A program made the translations under genes and the position numbers. Positions 16,679 to 27,949 of a stretch of 64,000 nt of DNA are shown here, one piece after another; position 1 is the stretch's first letter, and every line of letters begins with the position of its first letter. Under the pieces are notes generated by a model that was not told the DNA's origin, did not search any database, and saw nothing but the letters and a program-made list of their open reading frames with translations. Source of the stretch: Lentzea cavernae (lineage in GTDB: Bacteria; Actinomycetota; Actinomycetes; Mycobacteriales; Pseudonocardiaceae); NCBI RefSeq assembly GCF_014653695.1, contig NZ_BNAR01000026.1:1-64000 (forward strand), in the 5' to 3' direction.

Positions 16679-16972
16679 TTACCGGCGAGTAGCCCGCCGG
16701 GCACCGACCAGCGAGCCGAGCAGCAGGAGCACCCCCAGCCCGATCACCGGCAGCCCCCAGAGCAACCGGCGGTGCCTGAGGTCGGCGCAGATGTCCACAT
16801 AGGCCGGACTGACCGCGGAGGCCGAGGGCTCGTCGAAACCGAGACCGAGACCGTTGCCGCACGGGATCAGCGACCCGCTCGGAGCCTCGACGGCCAGCAT
16901 CACGAGCAGGATCGCACCCCCACCGAGCAAGAACGCGAGACCGACCACGACGGCGAACGTGCGCACTGACAT
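16679..16972 (-). CDS. small two-helix membrane protein
   Basis: A 97-residue protein with a membrane helix at each end (about residues 7-28 and 70-89) and a 40-residue outside/inside loop containing two Cys (IPCGNG and DICADL) that could form a disulfide. I do not recognise the family. It sits 10 bases ahead of the reductase-like gene in the same direction, but its ribosome site is weak. Confidence 0.55.
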   Translation of the reverse strand: MSVRTFAVVVGLAFLLGGGAILLVMLAVEAPSGSLIPCGNGLGLGFDEPSASAVSPAYVDICADLRHRRLLWGLPVIGLGVLLLLGSLVGARRATRR

Positions 16973-17071
16973 GAGCAAAAGTTACGTCTCAAATGGACTT
17001 TCGGATAGCCCTGGTCAGACGCATTGGGGTTGATCCCCTAATCCCCCACTAAACGACTGCACCCCCGGCGC

Positions 17072-17542
17072 TCACGATGTGGGAGCGAACGAATAGCGCT
17101 GCTCCAGTCGGCCGTGGCGCGGATGCGGCACAGGGTCGCCGACCTTGATCCACCCGAGGCGCTCGTACAACCGCACGCCCCTCGTGTTGTCGACGTACAC
17201 CAGCAACTCCGCCTTCTCGTATCCATTCTTGATCAACACTTCGGGCAAGGCCCGCAGCAACGCCTCCCCGACCCCCTTGCCCCACGCGTCGGGATGCACC
17301 CCCACGTAGTTGACGTAGGCGGTGTCCGTCCCTTGTGGACCTCCAGCGAGAAAACCCACCGCCACGCCCCCGTCCCGCGCGAGCAGCAACAGCGACGGCT
17401 CCTTCACGAGAGCGCTCTCCACCCCAGGCCGCGCCTCCTCCAGCGAGGGCACCTCGTCGTACCCGTCCCTCTCGCTGACCGCGTGCGCCCAGATCAACGC
17501 GGCCGCGTCGACGTCCGCCGGTCCCCCTCGGATGATCTCCAC
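17072..17542 (-). CDS. GNAT-family N-acetyltransferase
   Basis: A 156-residue GNAT enzyme. Motif A is visible as VGVHPDAWGKGVGEALLRAL (acetyl-CoA pyrophosphate loop), followed by AELLVYVDNTRGVRLYERLGW (motif B). The acceptor substrate is unknown. It stands alone, 12 bases downstream of the P450 start region. Confidence 0.88.
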   Translation of the reverse strand: MEIIRGGPADVDAAALIWAHAVSERDGYDEVPSLEEARPGVESALVKEPSLLLLARDGGVAVGFLAGGPQGTDTAYVNYVGVHPDAWGKGVGEALLRALPEVLIKNGYEKAELLVYVDNTRGVRLYERLGWIKVGDPVPHPRHGRLEQRYSFAPTS

Positions 17543-17554
17543 ACGCTCAGCGTG

Positions 17555-18757
17555 TCACCGCCTGAGCACGACCGGAAGCGATTTGAGGCTGGCCATGATG
17601 TCGTTGTGCGTCACCTCGGGCTGCCCCTCACCCGCACGAACCGCACGAGGAAACCGGCTCGTCAGGTGCCGCAGCACGGTTTCCGTCTCCAACCGCGCCA
17701 GCGCCGACCCCAGACAGAAGTGCGGACCGTGCCCGAACGTCGCGTGACCGGTCGTCTCCCGGTCGAGCCGGTACTCACCGGCGTTCGCGTGCGCCTGCGG
17801 ACACCGCCCGGCAGCACCAAGATTGATCAACAACAACGTGTTCTCAGGAACCACCATGCCGCCGATCTCGACCGCCTCGGTGGTGATGCGATGCGTAGCG
17901 CTGCGGACCGGCGGGTTGTGCCGCAGCGTCTCCTCCACGAGCCGCGGCACCAGACCCGGCTCCTCAGCAGCCCTGTGCCACAGACCGTTGTCCAACGCGT
18001 CGTGCACCACGTTCGCGATGAGGCTCGCCGACGTCTCATGCCCCGCAACAACGAGAAGGAACGCCATAGCCATCAACTCGTCGTGACTCAGGTGGTCGCC
18101 ATCATCGTCGACCGCCGCAACCAGCTTCCCGAACAACGACCCCGGCACCAGCGCGTCGCCCGTGAGAAGACCGTGGAAGTAGCCCCCGAGCTCATCACTG
18201 GCGGGCTGGGACACCTCCGGCTCCATCGACATCATGGTCTCGATCAACACGCGGACCCGCCCCTGGTCGAGAGCCGGCACACCGAGGACCTCCCCGATCA
18301 CGTGCATCGGCATCGGCACCGCAAGCTCCTTGACGAGGTCCACCTCCTCGCCCACCGGCAACCGCCCGACCAGTTCCCGGGTGATCTCCTCAACACGCGG
18401 CGCAAGCTGCTGCACCGCCCGGCCGTTGAACGCCTTCACCGCCAGCGCCCTGAGCCGCGCGTGCTGCGGGTTGTCACTGTTGAGCATGCTCGGCCCGAAC
18501 AACCCGGCCAGGTTCTCCTGCGCGCTCCCCCGTTCAGCGAGCTGCCGCTTGATCTCACGCTGCAGAGCCGCACTGTCCTTGGACAACCGCTGATCCGCGA
18601 GCAGCTGACGGGTCAACTCCAACCCCACCGTCACAACCCGCATCTCAACACCATTGGGCAACGTCACAAGATGCAACGGCCCTCTGTCGCGTGCGTCATC
18701 CTCGACCCGATGATGCTCACGTGCGCGCAAATCGCCGCCGGCCAACAAGTCAGACAT
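17555..18757 (-). CDS. cytochrome P450
   Basis: A 400-residue soluble bacterial P450. Motifs: I-helix oxygen-binding AGHETSAS, K-helix EETLR, and the haem loop FGHGPHFCLG with the iron-ligand Cys348. These features suit the CYP107/CYP105 type that hydroxylates small molecules with a separate ferredoxin and reductase, neither seen nearby. The ATG at 18757 has GAGGA 6 bases upstream. Confidence 0.93.
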   Translation of the reverse strand: MSDLLAGGDLRAREHHRVEDDARDRGPLHLVTLPNGVEMRVVTVGLELTRQLLADQRLSKDSAALQREIKRQLAERGSAQENLAGLFGPSMLNSDNPQHARLRALAVKAFNGRAVQQLAPRVEEITRELVGRLPVGEEVDLVKELAVPMPMHVIGEVLGVPALDQGRVRVLIETMMSMEPEVSQPASDELGGYFHGLLTGDALVPGSLFGKLVAAVDDDGDHLSHDELMAMAFLLVVAGHETSASLIANVVHDALDNGLWHRAAEEPGLVPRLVEETLRHNPPVRSATHRITTEAVEIGGMVVPENTLLLINLGAAGRCPQAHANAGEYRLDRETTGHATFGHGPHFCLGSALARLETETVLRHLTSRFPRAVRAGEGQPEVTHNDIMASLKSLPVVLRR

Positions 18758-18806
18758 GCCGGTCCTCGCCCCCGTAACTCGGATTCGCCAAGACCGTTCT
18801 ACCGCT

Positions 18807-19169
18807 CTAACGCAACGAGTCCAACGCACTGATCGTCTCAACAGCCGGCAACCGAGGCGGCTCCGCAGCGATCGCCTTGCGCCCCAGCACCCACTCGGGC
18901 AGGTGATGCCGCAACGCGGCCCGCCCGTGAGCCGTGATGTCCACCGGCGCCGCCATCCCGTGGCTCTCGGGCTGCTCCCAAGTGATCCAGTCCCTGTGCC
19001 GCAGCACCTCGAGGTCGTCCGCGTCCCACTGCTTGGCGGGCCGGTGCTCCAGGTACCAGCGCGTGGCACCGCGGTGCACACCACCCTGCTCGACCAGGGC
19101 GAGCAGCTTGACCTGCTCCTGCGTGACCGTCGTGGGAACGGGCTTCGAGGCCTTGCCCTTGCGCTTCAC
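18807..19169 (-). CDS. hypothetical protein, possible winged-helix
   Basis: A 120-residue protein without a family I can name. A basic N-terminus is followed by helices and a WITWEQPESHG segment, a pattern like a degenerate winged-helix domain. It precedes the P450 gene in the same direction (49-base gap), so it may share its transcript. Confidence 0.5.
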   Translation of the reverse strand: MKRKGKASKPVPTTVTQEQVKLLALVEQGGVHRGATRWYLEHRPAKQWDADDLEVLRHRDWITWEQPESHGMAAPVDITAHGRAALRHHLPEWVLGRKAIAAEPPRLPAVETISALDSLR

Positions 19170-19264
19170 AGGTCCTCGTCGTCCTTAGGAGGTGGCAAAC
19201 CTCGAACAAGGTACGGCACCGTCTCAATTCGTTCCAGCGATCACACCCACGAGAGCATCGGACC

Positions 19265-19780
19265 ATGTCATCTCCACGCACGGCGTCGATACGGCAGACC
19301 GACGAACACGACAGCACGACGCTGGCGACCTTGCGGCGAGCGTGGTCAGAAGAACAGACAGGACATCCCCTCGAGGACGATCTCTTCGAGGACGACTTCG
19401 CCCAGTGGTACGCCGCGGAAGCATCACGGCGGGTCACCTTCGTGGCCGAACTCGACGGCGAAGCCATCGGCATGATGAACCTCGCCCTGTTCGAACGAAT
19501 GCCCAAACCAGGACGGCCGCCCAGCCGATGGGCATACCTGGGCAACGCGTTCGTGCTCGCCGCTCACCGCAACCGCGGCATCGGAACCACCCTGCTCAAT
19601 GCAACCATCGCGCACGCTCGCGACCAGCACTGCGCCCGGATCGTCCTGTCGCCCAGCGAACGCTCAGTGGCCTTCTACCAGCGAGCCGGCTTTGGCCCGG
19701 CCACCATGCTCCTCGCGCACGTCCTGGACGTTCAGCCGCAAGGAACAGGGGCTCGCTCGACCTCTGATGTCAATCGGTGA
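19265..19780 (+). CDS. GNAT-family N-acetyltransferase
   Basis: A 171-residue acetyltransferase. LGNAFVLAAHRNRGIGTTLL is the acetyl-CoA binding motif A (Q/R-x-x-G-x-G/A form), and VLSPSERSVAFYQRAGFG is motif B. Substrate unknown. A terminator follows 8 bases after the stop, marking the left edge of the genomic island. Confidence 0.85.
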   Translation: MSSPRTASIRQTDEHDSTTLATLRRAWSEEQTGHPLEDDLFEDDFAQWYAAEASRRVTFVAELDGEAIGMMNLALFERMPKPGRPPSRWAYLGNAFVLAAHRNRGIGTTLLNATIAHARDQHCARIVLSPSERSVAFYQRAGFGPATMLLAHVLDVQPQGTGARSTSDVNR

Positions 19781-19787
19781 TGTCAAC

Positions 19788-19818
19788 GGTGCCTCCGAAG
19801 CTCTCGGAGGCGCCGTTT
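19788..19818 (+). terminator. intrinsic terminator of the GNAT gene
   Basis: An 11-bp stem (ggtgcctccga / tcggaggcgcc, one G-U pair), 5-base loop, followed by GTTTT. It lies within what would be the N-terminus of the longest reading of the next gene, which argues that the next gene starts farther downstream. Confidence 0.85.
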
Positions 19819-19926
19819 TGGCTGGTGGGGGACGTTGAGGCGCTTTCACACCCCTCCACCCCTGTTCAGCGGCTTCTTGAACTTGCAAAGACCTGGTCGG
19901 ATGCGCCGAACGGTGCAGGTCCTACG

Positions 19927-20259
19927 GTGTCACCTAGGGCCCTCAAGACCCTCCGCAAGCTCAAGCCCGCCGAGATCGATGAGCTCGTCGAGCAGTACCG
20001 AGCCGGCTCCAGCGTCTACCAACTAGCCAAGCAATACGGCTTCCATCGCATCACCATCGGCAAGCACCTCCGCTCCCGCGGTATCGACACGACAGCACCA
20101 GCACTCACCCATGAGCAGGTGAGGGAAGCGGCCCAGCTCTACGCAGACGGCTGGAGTTGCAAGAAGATCGCCAAGAACTTCGGTACGGGAGCTGAGACAG
20201 TGCGCGAGCGGCTACAGCAGGCTGGGGTGACCATGCGGGGACCGCACGAGCGGCTATAG
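19927..20259 (+). CDS. orphan double helix-turn-helix protein
   Basis: A 110-residue protein with two Hin/resolvase-like HTH units: LKPAEIDELVEQYRAGSSVY..HRITIGKHL and LTHEQVREAAQLYADGWSC..TVRERLQQAG. Such DNA-binding pieces occur as tails of serine recombinases or as orphan genes next to them. The frame is open upstream to 19777, but an intrinsic terminator sits in that stretch; GTG 19927 with GCAGGT 6 bases before it is the more believable start. The upstream open frame may be the remnant of a longer recombinase. It marks the left side of the low-GC island. Confidence 0.55.
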   Translation: MSPRALKTLRKLKPAEIDELVEQYRAGSSVYQLAKQYGFHRITIGKHLRSRGIDTTAPALTHEQVREAAQLYADGWSCKKIAKNFGTGAETVRERLQQAGVTMRGPHERL

Positions 20260-20337
20260 CAGTCAATCTCCCGGCTCAACCTTTCCCTACGGCCAGGCCA
20301 TCACCACGAACAAGCTTCGTCACGGCAGAATTAGGCG

Positions 20338-21597
20338 GTGGCCGACTACCTCTTCACCGAGTACTGGCGAGAACACCGCCCCTTGCGCGGTCTCCTGAAC
20401 GACTGGGCGAGGTTGGCCTACGACAGAGCGCACGGACTTCGGCGCGATGCTTTCGCCGAGCCAGATGACGCACAGCTACTCGAACAGCTGCTCGACGACT
20501 GGCTTCGCCAAGCGAAGCTCCTAGGCCGGGAGTCAAGCCCAACCGCTTATCCCGAGCCAGGTCAAGTCTATCGACGAGGCGAGAATCACGAATATGTCAT
20601 GCATTGGCGCTGGGGATTCAAATTCCCACTTAGCGGAAATCTCGAACTCCTTCAGGCCTGGCCAGCAAACACTGACGTCGTGCCAAGCAGCGACAACATT
20701 CACAGCATGCCCGCACCACAAGTCGTCTGGCAGCTAGTTCCCGGCGGGGCATTGGCCCTACTCGACGTACCCGGAGTAGATGACCCCGCAGGCGTGAATC
20801 CACCTACAGAACGACTGCTAGCCGCGACCAGAACACTCGATTCGATCGTTACAGCGACAAACGAAGAAGTAAGAAAATTCGACGAAAAAATGAGAATCGA
20901 GCTCAGCGAGATCATCGCCAGTCGCAGAACCAGATTGACCAATATCGAAAAGAACACTCAGGCAACCATTGAGCTCCTCCAAAAAGAATGCCCACCGCTA
21001 CAGGTCGAGATAATCTCAGCGTCGCAACCGGTAGCACCGATCCTTAGCACGCAGCACTCCAAAATCGACCTGCCCGTTGCCGTAACCCGGAAGACGTTTC
21101 TCGACCTCATCAACGTAACGCAGCGATGGATTTACGCCGCCCAGCGATATCCTTCTACGTTCACAAAAATGGAAGAGGAGGAGGTCACGAGCGTTCTTGT
21201 TTCAGTATTGAACTTGGCTTTCGACACAGCGCAGCGCGAAGCCTTCGTAGGCAACGGCAAGACCGACATATACGTTGAAGCAGAGCGTGGCGATAGGACG
21301 CGCGCAGCGTATGTAGGTGAGGCGAAATACTGGGAAGGCCCGAAAGCGGTAGAAAGTCACCTTCGACAAGTCTTGGGCTACGCGCCCACACACATTCGCG
21401 AGGTAATGTTCCTCTACTACGTCAGAGCGAAGAATATCGACGCAATTCAGTCAAAGGCTACTATCGCAATATCAGAGTGTGCTGAACTTTTCATTGAATG
21501 GACCACAACAGGAAAGGGCGCACGAATGAAGCATCCAAGCTTCGAGCATGACATCCAGGTATCTATTCTGTACGCACACTTTCCTCAAAGAGTATAG
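20338..21597 (+). CDS. PD-(D/E)XK nuclease-like protein
   Basis: A 419-residue protein I know only by its C-terminal domain. Residues about 270-380 have a PD-(D/E)XK pattern: an acidic helix (KMEEEEVTSVLVSVL), Asp310 in GKTDIYVE, then Glu328-x-Lys330 in YVGEAKYWEG, and a following helix with RQVLGY. The middle (about 165-215) is a predicted coiled coil. No N-terminal catalytic motif is seen. GC content is clearly lower than the flanks (28 of 60 bases at 20821-20880). It is likely horizontally acquired; a defence endonuclease is possible but unproven. The GTG at 20338 has a weak ribosome site. Confidence 0.65.
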   Translation: MADYLFTEYWREHRPLRGLLNDWARLAYDRAHGLRRDAFAEPDDAQLLEQLLDDWLRQAKLLGRESSPTAYPEPGQVYRRGENHEYVMHWRWGFKFPLSGNLELLQAWPANTDVVPSSDNIHSMPAPQVVWQLVPGGALALLDVPGVDDPAGVNPPTERLLAATRTLDSIVTATNEEVRKFDEKMRIELSEIIASRRTRLTNIEKNTQATIELLQKECPPLQVEIISASQPVAPILSTQHSKIDLPVAVTRKTFLDLINVTQRWIYAAQRYPSTFTKMEEEEVTSVLVSVLNLAFDTAQREAFVGNGKTDIYVEAERGDRTRAAYVGEAKYWEGPKAVESHLRQVLGYAPTHIREVMFLYYVRAKNIDAIQSKATIAISECAELFIEWTTTGKGARMKHPSFEHDIQVSILYAHFPQRV

Positions 21598-21699
21598 CGA
21601 TCACTTTCCTGACCAGTCCAGCGATTGACCAGGGAAGCGCCGCACTCACAGGCACTGCACCAGCCTGTTGCGATAACCTATTCCGGACGGAGACGAGAG

Positions 21700-22143
21700 A
21701 TGCCGCGCTACGAGGGGTCCGTGCGCGTGTACTTCCAGCGTATCTATCTAGGCAACTCCCCGATGCCGCTAGAAGATAGTCCCTTCAAGAACTACGACTT
21801 TGATTCGCTGGCGGTATCGGCGGGGGATGCCATCGGGCTCAACAGCGTCACGAGCAACCACACGGCGCACGTGACGCTTGAGGTCTTCGACTCGCCAGCC
21901 GAGGTACCCGCGGAAGTGCGCGAGCAGCCGACGTACTGGTTCACCAGCTCGGCACGCGAGATCGCGCTGACCGACACCGAGGGCGGTACAGCGTTGGTGC
22001 TGCCCGCTCTCCCAGCTGGCCGCGTGGTGTGTGCGGTGAGCTGTTCTGGACGCGACGAGGCCTACGCTGCTCGGCACCACGAGCACCAGGACGATGTGCG
22101 CGATATTGAGCGCTGGCACATCTGGATGTGGCCCGAAGCCTGA
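21700..22143 (+). CDS. hypothetical protein in island
   Basis: A 147-residue soluble protein (VRVYFQRIYLGNSPM near the start, WHIWMWPEA at the end) with a beta-rich composition and no motif I recognise. ATG 21700 was chosen because GGAG lies 8 bases upstream. It follows the nuclease-like gene by about 100 bases in the same direction. Confidence 0.55.
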   Translation: MPRYEGSVRVYFQRIYLGNSPMPLEDSPFKNYDFDSLAVSAGDAIGLNSVTSNHTAHVTLEVFDSPAEVPAEVREQPTYWFTSSAREIALTDTEGGTALVLPALPAGRVVCAVSCSGRDEAYAARHHEHQDDVRDIERWHIWMWPEA

Positions 22144-22174
22144 TCGGGCGCTTCTTCACTCCGTGGTCGACGAC

Positions 22175-22717
22175 TTACGCCTCGGCGCAACCGCCGCTCG
22201 GCAACGTCCCGGCAACCACGCGAGCTCCAGCACCGCCTGGCACCTTGATGATGTGCCCAACTACGCATACGCCGGCTGGGAACTCTGCCGCGTAGAACAA
22301 GCTGCCCACGGGCGCCGGATCTGACTCGCGCGCAACACGCACCACCGAGCTGGAACCAAATCCGGCGTCCTTCAGCCGCTGCTGTGCGGCGTCTGCTTCA
22401 GCTGCGGTTGGTGGCCGTTTGGCAGGCGCACCGGGGCACGGGTTGCCGTCTAGATCGACGCAGAGGCCAACGCGGTGAATGACGCGGTCAAGGTCTTCCA
22501 TCCGAGCTTCAGCTTCGGCGCGCTGCGCGTCACTGATGGGTGCTCGCTTGGCGATGTCCTGTGCCTGGTGGAGGCACTGCTGATCTGAACCCGCTCCTCC
22601 AGCAACACCAACGCAGGCGCCACCGGGCGCAGAAGCAGGTTCGGTGGAACCAGATTGTCCGAACATCCACCAGACGCATGCGTCGAGCACGACTACAGCT
22701 AGAACGCTGATCACCAC
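22175..22717 (-). CDS. hypothetical secreted or membrane-anchored protein
   Basis: A 180-residue protein with a single N-terminal hydrophobic segment (ISVLAVVVLDACVWW) then a Cys-rich soluble region (ACVGVAGG, QQCLHQA, LCVDLDGNPC, VCVVGH, GGCAEA). The coding frame is open a little upstream and basic (LLRSRSSRRAG), but no ATG/GTG lies before 22717. Family unknown. Confidence 0.5.
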   Translation of the reverse strand: MVISVLAVVVLDACVWWMFGQSGSTEPASAPGGACVGVAGGAGSDQQCLHQAQDIAKRAPISDAQRAEAEARMEDLDRVIHRVGLCVDLDGNPCPGAPAKRPPTAAEADAAQQRLKDAGFGSSSVVRVARESDPAPVGSLFYAAEFPAGVCVVGHIIKVPGGAGARVVAGTLPSGGCAEA

Positions 22718-22778
22718 GAGGCCAGCGCGCCGCGAAGAGCGGCTGCGGAGAAGCTTGTCCGGAGCATCTATTCAAGGT

Positions 22779-23340
22779 CTATAGAATTCCTTGGATCTCG
22801 CTCGACTCCCAGATAAAGTGCCGACACGCTACCATGTGATCAAAAACTTCCTGAGGCGCACCAGCTTCTCGCAGCATGCAGATGGTGAACAGCCAATAGG
22901 CGGCTTGACCAACATAGAAAAGCTCAGTCACATCAAGATCTGGATGACGCCCCAGGTGGTGTGCAATATCGTTGCGATGGTTCTTTGCCTTCTGACACCA
23001 GGTTGATGTCTTCCCAGCCCCGACCAGCTTCTCAAAAGGTTCGCCGGCATGATCAACCAATCCTTCGAGGCGCCTCACCAAGTTCATCTGATTCTCACCG
23101 ATACCCGACCATGTTCGATGGAACGCCTCAAGTGACGCGATCCTATTCAGCATCTCGTCTTGGATCATCGACTCTTTGGCGTACCGAGTTGCCATGACCC
23201 TGCCGAGAAACTCGCGGTACCTTTCAGCGGCGGTCATCCATCGCGAAACCCCATCGATCCCACCTAGCTGCTCGAACGTAAACAGCATGCCACTATCATC
23301 AAGCTGCTTCTTGAAAGAGCGACTCTCCACTCTCCATTCA
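22779..23340 (-). pseudogene. 5'-truncated ApeA-like HEPN domain gene
   Basis: The reading resembles the C-terminal HEPN region of ApeA-type anti-phage proteins: FTFEQLGGIDGVSRWM, then NRIASLEAFHRTW, and HRNDIAHHLG, which contains the HEPN R-x4-H ribonuclease motif (R-NDIA-H). ApeA proteins are usually about 450-500 residues; here about 190 remain. Upstream of about 23340 the frame continues only as the antisense of a recombinase remnant, so the N-terminal half is lost. Any long product would carry a nonsense N-terminus. Family call is by motif recall. Confidence 0.6.
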
Positions 23341-23342
23341 GA

Positions 23343-23719
23343 AAAGAGCTGGGCCCGGAGAACAGAGAGCTGGCGGCGGCGCTTGAGGCCGCGCTCCGGG
23401 CCGTGACCAACTGCGAAGCCGGTTACCTGACTGCGCCGAACCACTTGCGGCGACAGATCAATCAGGGGTTCTTCAAGAAGCTGTACATCGATGAAGACGG
23501 CAACGTTGCGCGAGTCGAGCTGACGGAGCCGTTCGCGACGCTCTTGCCGGGCGGTGCCGCCGTGCCGGTAAAACCGGACGTCTCACACGTGGTTGACGCC
23601 GTAGTGGCCGTCCAGCCGTCGCGCCCCATCGTCCTGGCGTCCCAAATCGCCGTTCAACCGCTGGCGTTGGTCGCCGCTGGCGGAACTGCCGCCACACATG
23701 ATCTTGCACGAGAACTATC
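23343..23719 (+). pseudogene. 3' remnant of a serine recombinase
   Basis: In frame from about 23343 the translation reads KELGPENRELAAALEAAL, then APNHLRRQINQGFFKKLYID and LTEPFATLL, a pattern typical of the C-terminus of large serine recombinases of actinobacterial integrative elements. The catalytic N-terminal domain is missing. The open frame then runs into the antisense of tRNA-Val. The 5' break coincides with the break in the ApeA-like gene, so one rearrangement probably truncated both. Confidence 0.65.
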
Positions 23720-23794
23720 TGGTGGGCGCGACAGGGATCGAACCTGCGACCGCTCGGGTGTAAACCGAGTGCTCTCCCGCTGAGCTACACGCCC
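23720..23794 (-). tRNA. tRNA-Val (anticodon UAC)
   Basis: A full cloverleaf on the minus strand: acceptor GGGCGTG pairing with CGCGCCC, D arm GCTCAGCGGGAGAGC, anticodon arm CTCGG-TTTACAC-CCGAG with anticodon TAC, T arm GCAGG-TTCGATC-CCTGT, and an encoded CCA end. 75 bases. Its 3' end faces the decayed island, the usual side for element integration. Confidence 0.97.
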
Positions 23795-23831
23795 CAACCC
23801 GGCACCGCGAAGCGCACGGGGTACAACTACA

Positions 23832-24290
23832 TCATGCCCTGAGCGAGGCCACGGCCTTCTTCCAGGCTTCCTGATCGCGGGCCTCTCCAGGCCCGTTCAC
23901 CTGAGCGAACCGCACCACGCCCGCCACGTCCACCAAAAATGTCCCCCGCAACGCCATGCCGACGGACGAGTTGAACACGCCGTAGGCCTGCGCGACGGCC
24001 CCGTGCGGCCAGAAGTCCGACAGCAGGGGGAACTGGAAGCCCTCCTGGTTCGCCCACGCCTTCAGGGCGAACGGGGTGTCCACGGACACGCCCAGCACCT
24101 GGACGCCTTCGTACACCGCCAGTTCGTCGCGCAGCTGGCAGAGTTCGCCGCGGCAGGTTCCGCTGAACGCGAACGGGTAGAAGACCAGGAGCACGGCTCG
24201 GGAGCCGCGGTACGACGACAACGTCACGCGTTGCTTGTTGTAGTCGTCGAGCGTGAAGTCCGGGGCTTGCGCCCCTACCTCGACCACCAT
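23832..24290 (-). CDS. ahpE: AhpE-type peroxiredoxin
   Basis: A 152-residue thioredoxin-fold peroxidase with the peroxidatic Cys in PFAFSGTCRGELC (consensus P-x3-T/S-x2-C) and the conserved catalytic Arg downstream. AhpE reduces peroxides and peroxynitrite in mycobacteria using mycothiol/mycoredoxin. It stands beside DUF3052 and aceE, the same order as M. tuberculosis Rv2238c-Rv2241, which supports the name. ATG 24290 has GAGGAG 5 bases upstream. Confidence 0.9.
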   Translation of the reverse strand: MVVEVGAQAPDFTLDDYNKQRVTLSSYRGSRAVLLVFYPFAFSGTCRGELCQLRDELAVYEGVQVLGVSVDTPFALKAWANQEGFQFPLLSDFWPHGAVAQAYGVFNSSVGMALRGTFLVDVAGVVRFAQVNGPGEARDQEAWKKAVASLRA

Positions 24291-24362
24291 GGAACTCCTC
24301 CAGCCCGCCAAGGGACCACGGACCGGTCAAAGCCCGTGGTTCGACCCCGTGTCAGCAGGTCC

Positions 24363-24803
24363 TCAGCGCTTGGCCTTGGCCGACTTCGGCCACACCAGGC
24401 GGATGCCCGCCCAGTCGTCGGCGACGCTGATGTTGGAGGTCTGCGACAGGCCTGCGGTGGGCACGGCCTCGGCGACGTCCGAGGGCTCCACATGGCCGGG
24501 ACGGCCGGTCTTCGGGGTGAGAACCCAGATCACGCCGTCCTCGGCGAGCACGCCGGTGGCCTCGAGAAGGGCGTCGACCAGGTCGCCGTCGTCCTCCCGC
24601 CACCAGAGCAGGACGACGCTCACCGTCTCATCGGCTTCCTCGTCGAGGAGGTCGCCCCCGATTCGCTCCTCGACAGCGGCACGCAAGGCGTCGTCAACGT
24701 CCTCGTCCCAGCCGAGTTCCTGGACGACCATGCCTGATTCGATCCCGAGCTTCTCGGCGACGCCGATCTTGCCGGCGTCTTCCGCGGCGACCACGGTTTT
24801 CAC
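24363..24803 (-). CDS. DUF3052 family protein
   Basis: A 146-residue acidic protein of the DUF3052 family, conserved in actinobacteria and found next to aceE (Rv2239c type). It contains KLGIESGMVVQELGWDEDVDD and a WVLTPKTGRPGHVEPSDVAE segment. No biochemical role is established that I know of. The GTG at 24803 has GGAGGAG just upstream. Confidence 0.85.
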   Translation of the reverse strand: MKTVVAAEDAGKIGVAEKLGIESGMVVQELGWDEDVDDALRAAVEERIGGDLLDEEADETVSVVLLWWREDDGDLVDALLEATGVLAEDGVIWVLTPKTGRPGHVEPSDVAEAVPTAGLSQTSNISVADDWAGIRLVWPKSAKAKR

Positions 24804-25114
24804 TCCTCCAACTACGCAAGAGCGACAGCCCTAAGACTGCCGCCAGAGTCCGTTACTCGGGCTAGCGAACACTGTCAGCTACCTCCGGCGCAACTGTTGA
24901 CCACTTGACACGCCGGAACGCACACCCCCGTGAAGACACCTACACTGGCATGAGGCACGCTCTACATACCTCTTATCGCGCGCGCGTGAGCGACACGATC
25001 CAGAACTACTGATCAGTAGCGATGACGAAGTCGTCGCGCAAGGACAACGATAGGAGCGCGCGGCACCGTTCACCGGGCCCGCGCGAGTACCGCCAACGAA
25101 GCCGAGGAGACACC
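24804..25114. promoter_or_regulatory. divergent promoter region of DUF3052 and aceE
   Basis: This 311-base gap must hold promoters for both genes. A TTGACA hexamer at 24905 and a TACACT hexamer at 24941 occur on the plus strand, but they are 30 bases apart, too far to be one promoter. The frame of aceE is open from ATG 25022 but that start lacks a ribosome site. No hairpin or small gene stands out. Confidence 0.5.
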
Positions 25115-27874
<2,760 letters not shown>

Positions 27875-27909
27875 CCGAGGACACCACCTGAGCCGCTCTG
27901 CGGCGATCT

Positions 27910-27943
27910 GAGGGGCCGTTCCGCCACCGCGGAGCGGCCCCTC
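27910..27943. terminator. bidirectional terminator after aceE
   Basis: A 15-bp stem with one G-U pair (gaggggccgttccgc / gcggagcggcccctc) and CACC loop lies between the convergent aceE and TIR genes. Confidence 0.85.
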
Positions 27944-27949
27944 GGCCGT

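Noticed and set aside
19815..19835. possible attL copy of the tRNA-Val 3' end at the left island edge
   Set aside because: Only about 8 bases (CTGGTGGG) match; not distinguishable from chance.
24905..24946. TTGACA and TACACT as an aceE promoter
   Set aside because: The two hexamers are 30 bases apart, too far for one sigma-70 promoter.
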